From Candidatus Nitrosotalea sp. FS (GTDB lineage: Archaea > Thermoproteota > Nitrososphaeria > Nitrososphaerales > Nitrosopumilaceae): DNA of 9,752 nt. The stretch covers positions 19,914-29,665 of the forward strand of contig NZ_RCMC01000307.1 of the NCBI RefSeq assembly GCF_011319475.1, in the 5' to 3' direction. Shown here piece by piece: positions 6,908 through 9,752 of this stretch. Position 1 is the stretch's first letter. Every line of letters starts with the position of its first letter. A model generated the notes under the pieces. It was not told the DNA's origin and did not search any database. It was given only the letters and a program-made list of their open reading frames with translations. The position numbers and the translations under genes are program-made.

Positions 6908-7324
6908 ATGCGTTTTGAGATCTCATTTCATGGTCACAAGAATGTAAGATCACTTCATCCAAAATCAATTGAGATCACAACTGACTCTGATCTTACAGTA
7001 AATGGAGATTGCATAGTCGGTGTTAGAGCTTCATGTGGTTGTCTTGGAATTCCAGACAAGATGAAAACATTACTACAAGATCCTCAATCAGAGGTGACTT
7101 GTACGATATTGGTTGATGATTTTGCATACAAGATAACAGGTAGAGGCAGCGAGAAACTCACTTTGAAAAATCCACATGATATTGTAATCAGGAAAAGCAA
7201 TTTCACATGTCCAAGGACTTTGTCAATTGGGTGTGATACTGCATCAGATTCAATTCCTCGCCAAATGATAAAGGCATTACAAAATCCAGAAACAAAAGGA
7301 ATTTTCAGAATCGAAGTAAAATGA
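6908..7324 (+). CDS. DUF371 family protein
   Basis: This is a conserved protein of the DUF371 family, which is mainly archaeal and has no known function. The 138-residue product has the family pattern: FHGHKNVRSLHPKSIEITTD near 7-26, the diagnostic GDCIVGVRA near 33-41, and RTLSIGCDTASDSIPRQMI near 103-121 followed by a short C-terminal strand. Six cysteines are present (35, 43, 45, 65, 101, 109), including a CGC motif; whether they bind metal is unknown. It is the only plus-strand gene here. It starts at an ATG placed for leaderless transcription and ends 8 nt from the stop of the convergent regulator gene. Sharing a promoter region with psmA hints at a housekeeping role but does not show one. 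Confidence 0.85.
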   Translation: MRFEISFHGHKNVRSLHPKSIEITTDSDLTVNGDCIVGVRASCGCLGIPDKMKTLLQDPQSEVTCTILVDDFAYKITGRGSEKLTLKNPHDIVIRKSNFTCPRTLSIGCDTASDSIPRQMIKALQNPETKGIFRIEVK

Positions 7325-7332
7325 GGAAAAGA

Positions 7333-7869
7333 TTATTTTTGCACAAGTAACTGGCCGTTGTTTTCAAACACTTTAGCCATTGCCCTGTTAACAATTTCCA
7401 TCATGATATGCTCTTCATAGTTTGATTCTGCTGAAAGATTTTTTGAGCTTTTTTTCTTTATTTTATGTCCTGCATTTTCGACAATATTTTTTATCACTTT
7501 TTCCAATTTTACTGAAGTGTCTGCAATTGTCTTTGAAAATTCTGATTCGAAATTTGCCGGAAGCTTTGTTCCCATGACCCTAACAGAGGTTCCATAATAT
7601 TTCATGACGGCCCCTCTGACTTCTTCCATTTTTACAATTTCAATCAGTCCGGCATTTTTTAGGACGTCGATGTGATGCCTTATTGTGGTGGTTGCTTTTT
7701 TGTATCCCATCTTGTTTAGTTCATCAACAATCTGTTCTGTTGCAAGTTGCTTGTGATACAGAATTTGTAGAATCTTTATTCTTGCAGCATCATCAAGGGC
7801 TTTTGCTTGGTCTGCATTTGTACTAAGTATTTTGCTTATTTTGAGTTCTTTTTGTAGCAGTGTTGACAT
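7333..7869 (-). CDS. Winged-helix (ArsR-like) transcriptional regulator
   Basis: This is a predicted DNA-binding regulator of 178 residues. Residues about 20-95 look like an ArsR/HTH_20-type winged helix: DDAARIKILQILYHKQ is the first helix, ATEQIVDELN the second, and ATTTIRHHIDVLKNAGLIEI the recognition helix and turn, with a wing around VRGAVMKYYG. The C-terminal part (105-178) is predicted helical with a lysine-rich stretch near 136-143, and may dimerise. No cysteine is present, so a metal-sensing site of the classical ArsR type is unlikely. No SD precedes the ATG at 7867-7869; a leader of about 20 nt is suggested by a TATA-like element. The ligand and targets cannot be told. It is convergent with DUF371. 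Confidence 0.8.
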   Translation of the reverse strand: MSTLLQKELKISKILSTNADQAKALDDAARIKILQILYHKQLATEQIVDELNKMGYKKATTTIRHHIDVLKNAGLIEIVKMEEVRGAVMKYYGTSVRVMGTKLPANFESEFSKTIADTSVKLEKVIKNIVENAGHKIKKKSSKNLSAESNYEEHIMMEIVNRAMAKVFENNGQLLVQK

Positions 7870-7950
7870 TTTCTAAGTTTACTTTTCTAGTTTTCCTAAA
7901 AGATCAAGAGATCATATTTTTTTGTCCATTACGTAACTTTTTTTTATGCT
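7870..7950 (-). promoter_or_regulatory. Promoter region of the winged-helix regulator
   Basis: The minus strand reads AAAAATATGAT around 7911-7921, a plausible TATA box about 22 nt plus the usual spacing before the ATG. Downstream of it lies GATCAAGAGATC (7902-7913), and upstream the perfect 8-bp palindrome TTACGTAA (7929-7936). Either could be an operator for autoregulation, a common habit in this regulator class. Both are short and could be chance. Confidence 0.35.
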
Positions 7951-7977
7951 CCAAGTTTGGTCAACCCACATGAACAT

Positions 7978-8095
7978 TTCTAGTCATGGTACCATGATAC
8001 CACATAACATAATGATGACAATCATAGCACTGGCATCAAATCAGTATCAGTGGTACCAATATCATACCATTACTAGAATTATTGTACCAGTACAA
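7978..8095. repeat. Cluster of TACCA/TGGTA palindromes bracketed by an inverted repeat
   Basis: Within the 338-bp intergenic region, TTCTAGTCATGGTA (7978-7991) and TACCATTACTAGAA (8065-8078) are inverted copies matching at 13 of 14 positions, with 73 nt between them. The left arm overlaps a perfect 14-bp palindrome TCATGGTACCATGA (7984-7997). TACCA occurs five times (7990, 7998, 8054, 8065, 8085), twice inside TGGTACCA palindromes. The last copy lies in an imperfect palindrome TTGTACCAGTACAA (8082-8095). The set may be a binding-site array, a structured RNA or a small extragenic element. Which one is not clear. Confidence 0.5.
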
Positions 8096-8136
8096 AAAAT
8101 GTCAAAAATTTCAAAAAAATAAAAAAACTGGAAAAA
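8094..8136 (-). terminator. Oligo-T terminator after purC
   Basis: On the minus strand, about 70-110 nt after the purC stop, there are five runs of 5-7 thymines (plus-strand A runs at 8094-8099, 8104-8108, 8113-8119, 8121-8127 and 8132-8136). Archaeal RNA polymerase terminates at such U-rich tracts without needing a hairpin. The stretch between the tracts and the purC stop (8137-8207) is less AT-rich, includes a run of six G, and shows no recognisable gene. Confidence 0.5.
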
Positions 8137-8207
8137 CCTGTCAAGCTGGGGGGTCAAATGGTCACCAGGGTGCAAAAAATACGGCAGGCTCAGATTAGAG
8201 ATTCGAG

Positions 8208-9047
8208 TTAAAACTTGATTCCAGTTATCTTTTCGTATGCAGTGATGTATCTTGATGATAGTTCGTTGGACAAATTGCTAGATAGTTGTGGTGCAACAGG
8301 TTCTTTTCCTGCATTTCGGTCGTCTTCAAACTTTTTTTGATATCCGTTTGCTGCAAGCCAGTCACGCAACAGTTGCTTGTCAAAGCTTTCCTGAATCTTT
8401 CCAACTGCGTAAGACTCTTTTGGCCACAGACGATATTCATCAGGTCCAATAGAATCACCAAGAACAATATCGTTTCCTATCTTGCCAAACTCTAGTTTCA
8501 GGTCAGCCAACACAAATCCTGCCTTGTCTGCAGCCTGGAACATTTGGCGATAAATCTCAAGTGAGGCATTTTCTAGCCATTCATACTCTGCTTTTGTTAC
8601 AAGGTTTCTGTCAATTGCATCTTGCTTTGATATTGGAACATCATGTGTTTCAGATTTTGTGGTAGGATCAAAGATTGGTGTTGGTAGTTTTGCGGCAAGC
8701 TCTGGAATCGTTCCACCAGGCAACTTGACCTGACCGTCTTTCCATCTTTGGACCAGACTCCCATAGAAATATCCACGTACCACGCATTCAATTGGAATCA
8801 TTTGCATCTTTTTTACTACAATCTTGTCCTTGCCCTCTGTTCTGACATAATGGTTTTTGATTGGCAGTTTTTTGAACCAGAATTCGGCAAACCTGCACAA
8901 CACCTCACCTTTTTTTGGAATGGGTGTTGGAAACTTTACGTCAAATGCCGATACTCTGTCTGAAAAATGAAATAAAATATCTCCGTCTGGAAGCTCGTAA
9001 ATGTCTTTTACCTTGCCTGAGCGTAAAAACTTCAAACAGGCGGTCAT
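8208..9047 (-). CDS. purC: SAICAR synthase (PurC)
   Basis: Phosphoribosylaminoimidazole-succinocarboxamide synthase joins CAIR and aspartate using ATP in de novo purine synthesis. The 279-residue product has the N-terminal GKVKDIYEL segment (11-19) of the nucleotide site and SDRVSAFD at 29-36. The signature IPIECVVRGYFYGS lies at 84-97, and FDPTTKSETHD at 126-136 precedes the substrate region. The second family signature, LADLKLEFG, is at 180-188, and GDSIGPDEYRLW at 197-208. Length and motif order are complete. The ATG at 9045-9047 fits the family N-terminus; there is no SD, and TTTAAA at 9062-9067 is rather close to be its TATA box. It lies 62 nt after the RAM-domain gene, close to purF. 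Confidence 0.96.
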   Translation of the reverse strand: MTACLKFLRSGKVKDIYELPDGDILFHFSDRVSAFDVKFPTPIPKKGEVLCRFAEFWFKKLPIKNHYVRTEGKDKIVVKKMQMIPIECVVRGYFYGSLVQRWKDGQVKLPGGTIPELAAKLPTPIFDPTTKSETHDVPISKQDAIDRNLVTKAEYEWLENASLEIYRQMFQAADKAGFVLADLKLEFGKIGNDIVLGDSIGPDEYRLWPKESYAVGKIQESFDKQLLRDWLAANGYQKKFEDDRNAGKEPVAPQLSSNLSNELSSRYITAYEKITGIKF

Positions 9048-9109
9048 TGAACAGGCTTGGATTTAAACTGATACACCAAGTGACGTTTTAGGCTAAAAAT
9101 GTGGTTTAC

Positions 9110-9355
9110 TTATTTTGCGTTCTTGCCAGGAAGTGCAGGCAATGTTGTAGTTGAAAGAACGTTTGATACCATACGGATTTTTTTTGTGATTATCTTGTCA
9201 AGTTCTGGTCTTGTAGAAGCCTGGACTTTGACAAATATATCAAACTGGCCAAATGTTCCTGTTGCTTCCTTTACACCATCAATTTTTAGAATATCATTCA
9301 TGACGTCCATTTCATGGCCCATCTTGCTTTTTACCAAGACAAATGAGAGTTCCAT
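9110..9355 (-). CDS. Stand-alone Lrp/AsnC ligand-binding (RAM) domain protein
   Basis: The 81-residue product corresponds to the C-terminal effector-binding domain of Lrp/AsnC regulators, without the helix-turn-helix. It has the alpha-beta pattern of the family: MELSFVLVKSKMGHEMDVMN, then DGVKEATGTFGQFDIFVKVQ with the ligand-loop 'TGxFDxxV'-like part, and a C-terminal VSNVLSTTTLPAL strand. Such domains usually form dimers or larger rings and bind amino acids. The start is the ATG at 9353-9355, one base after the purF stop (TAA C ATG), with GGGTGA about 5 nt upstream; the longer frame reading to 9514 is only the shadow of purF. Its place between purF and purC suggests a link to purine or amino-acid status, as inference. 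Confidence 0.85.
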   Translation of the reverse strand: MELSFVLVKSKMGHEMDVMNDILKIDGVKEATGTFGQFDIFVKVQASTRPELDKIITKKIRMVSNVLSTTTLPALPGKNAK

Positions 9356-9356
9356 G

Positions 9357-9752
9357 TTACTCACCCTTGATTTCTGCCCTTGTTTTAAACATAGGCTTGA
9401 TTCCCAGAGTGGAATAGTCTCCGCTTGAACAAGTAAAGCACATTGAATCAGTATCCATTCCAACTGCAGCTGCCAAGTTCTTGGCATCGTTGTAACCAAG
9501 AAAGTCTGCTCCAATTAGCTGTCTTACTTTTTCTGTGATTTCATCTTCGGTGTATTTCTTGCCGTCACCCATGTATGTCACAAGTTCATCCTGTGATGGA
9601 AAGTCAATTCCGGCATAACATGGAAATTGAATTTGCGGAAATGTTATCACCATGCTTATCTTTCTTGCACCTGCCCTTCTCAGAGCCTTGATGATCGCTT
9701 TGGAACTTGTACCTCTAACAAGGCTGTCATCTACAACAACGACATGTTTTCC
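9357..9752 (-). CDS. purF: Amidophosphoribosyltransferase (PurF), C-terminal fragment
   Basis: PurF makes 5-phosphoribosylamine from PRPP and glutamine, the first committed step of purine synthesis. The window holds the last 131 residues; the gene continues beyond 9752. The fragment begins with the PRPP-binding loop GKHVVVVDDSLVRGTS typical of phosphoribosyltransferases, followed by KALRRAGARKI and PCYAGIDFPSQDELV. Near the end it has a CFTC motif (CxxC). Together with the earlier PCYAGID cysteine, this resembles the ligands of the 4Fe-4S cluster in Bacillus-type PurF. The N-terminal glutaminase domain and further cysteine are outside the window. Its stop is one base before the RAM-domain start, so the two are likely co-translated. 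Confidence 0.95.
   Translation of the reverse strand, partial: GKHVVVVDDSLVRGTSSKAIIKALRRAGARKISMVITFPQIQFPCYAGIDFPSQDELVTYMGDGKKYTEDEITEKVRQLIGADFLGYNDAKNLAAAVGMDTDSMCFTCSSGDYSTLGIKPMFKTRAEIKGE

Noticed and set aside
8012..8018. ATGATGA resembling a C box of a C/D guide RNA
   Set aside because: No CTGA D box follows on the same strand within about 80 nt, so a C/D RNA is not supported.
8137..8207. Possible hairpin around the G-run and TGGTCACCA
   Set aside because: The arms are only four bases with no extended pairing; not enough for a structured element.
9356..9514. N-terminal extension of the RAM-domain frame to 9514
   Set aside because: It overlaps the clearly coding C-terminus of purF in another frame, its residues do not resemble the family, and an SD-led ATG exists at 9355.
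1..9752. Mobile element, CRISPR array, tRNA or rRNA
   Set aside because: No transposase or integrase gene, no regularly spaced direct repeats, and no tRNA- or rRNA-like segments were seen on either strand.

Overview
The window looks like a piece of an ammonia-oxidising archaeon genome (Nitrososphaerota/Thaumarchaeota, probably Nitrosopumilales-like). The evidence is an AT-rich composition, archaeal-type ribosomal proteins, an archaeal RNase P protein (Rpp29) inside the ribosomal operon, a 20S proteasome alpha subunit, a DUF371 protein, and TATA-box promoters placed about 25 nt from start codons (leaderless style). This assignment rests on protein character and gene order; no database search was possible.

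Region 1 (1-5033, minus strand) is the spc/S10-type ribosomal protein operon. In transcription order it reads uL3, uL4, uL23, uS19, uL22, uS3, uL29, Rpp29, uS17, uL14 and the first residues of uL24. Most junctions are 1-4 nt overlaps or 1-nt gaps, and most internal starts carry Shine-Dalgarno-like sequences. uL2, normally between uL23 and uS19, is absent; a 41-nt spacer sits there instead. The leader gene uL3 has a TATA-like element 28-34 nt upstream.

Region 2 (5111-6868, minus strand) holds psmA (20S proteasome alpha), a SPOUT-family RNA methyltransferase of the type often found beside archaeal rpl3, and a tiny probable membrane ORF that follows the methyltransferase stop codon in the same reading frame. 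psmA and a DUF371 gene (6908-7324, plus strand) diverge from a very short shared promoter with abutting TATA-like boxes.

Region 3 (7333-8207) contains a winged-helix regulator gene (minus strand) and a 338-bp intergenic region. That region has oligo-T tracts fitting purC termination and a cluster of TACCA/TGGTA palindromes bracketed by a 14-nt inverted repeat.

Region 4 (8208-9752, minus strand) is a purine biosynthesis cluster: the 3' part of purF, a stand-alone Lrp/AsnC ligand-binding (RAM) domain gene, and purC. PurF makes phosphoribosylamine from PRPP and glutamine, and PurC joins CAIR with aspartate. The small RAM protein between them is a candidate amino-acid or metabolite sensor. Only one gene in the window lies on the plus strand. 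No rRNA, tRNA, CRISPR or insertion sequence was seen.
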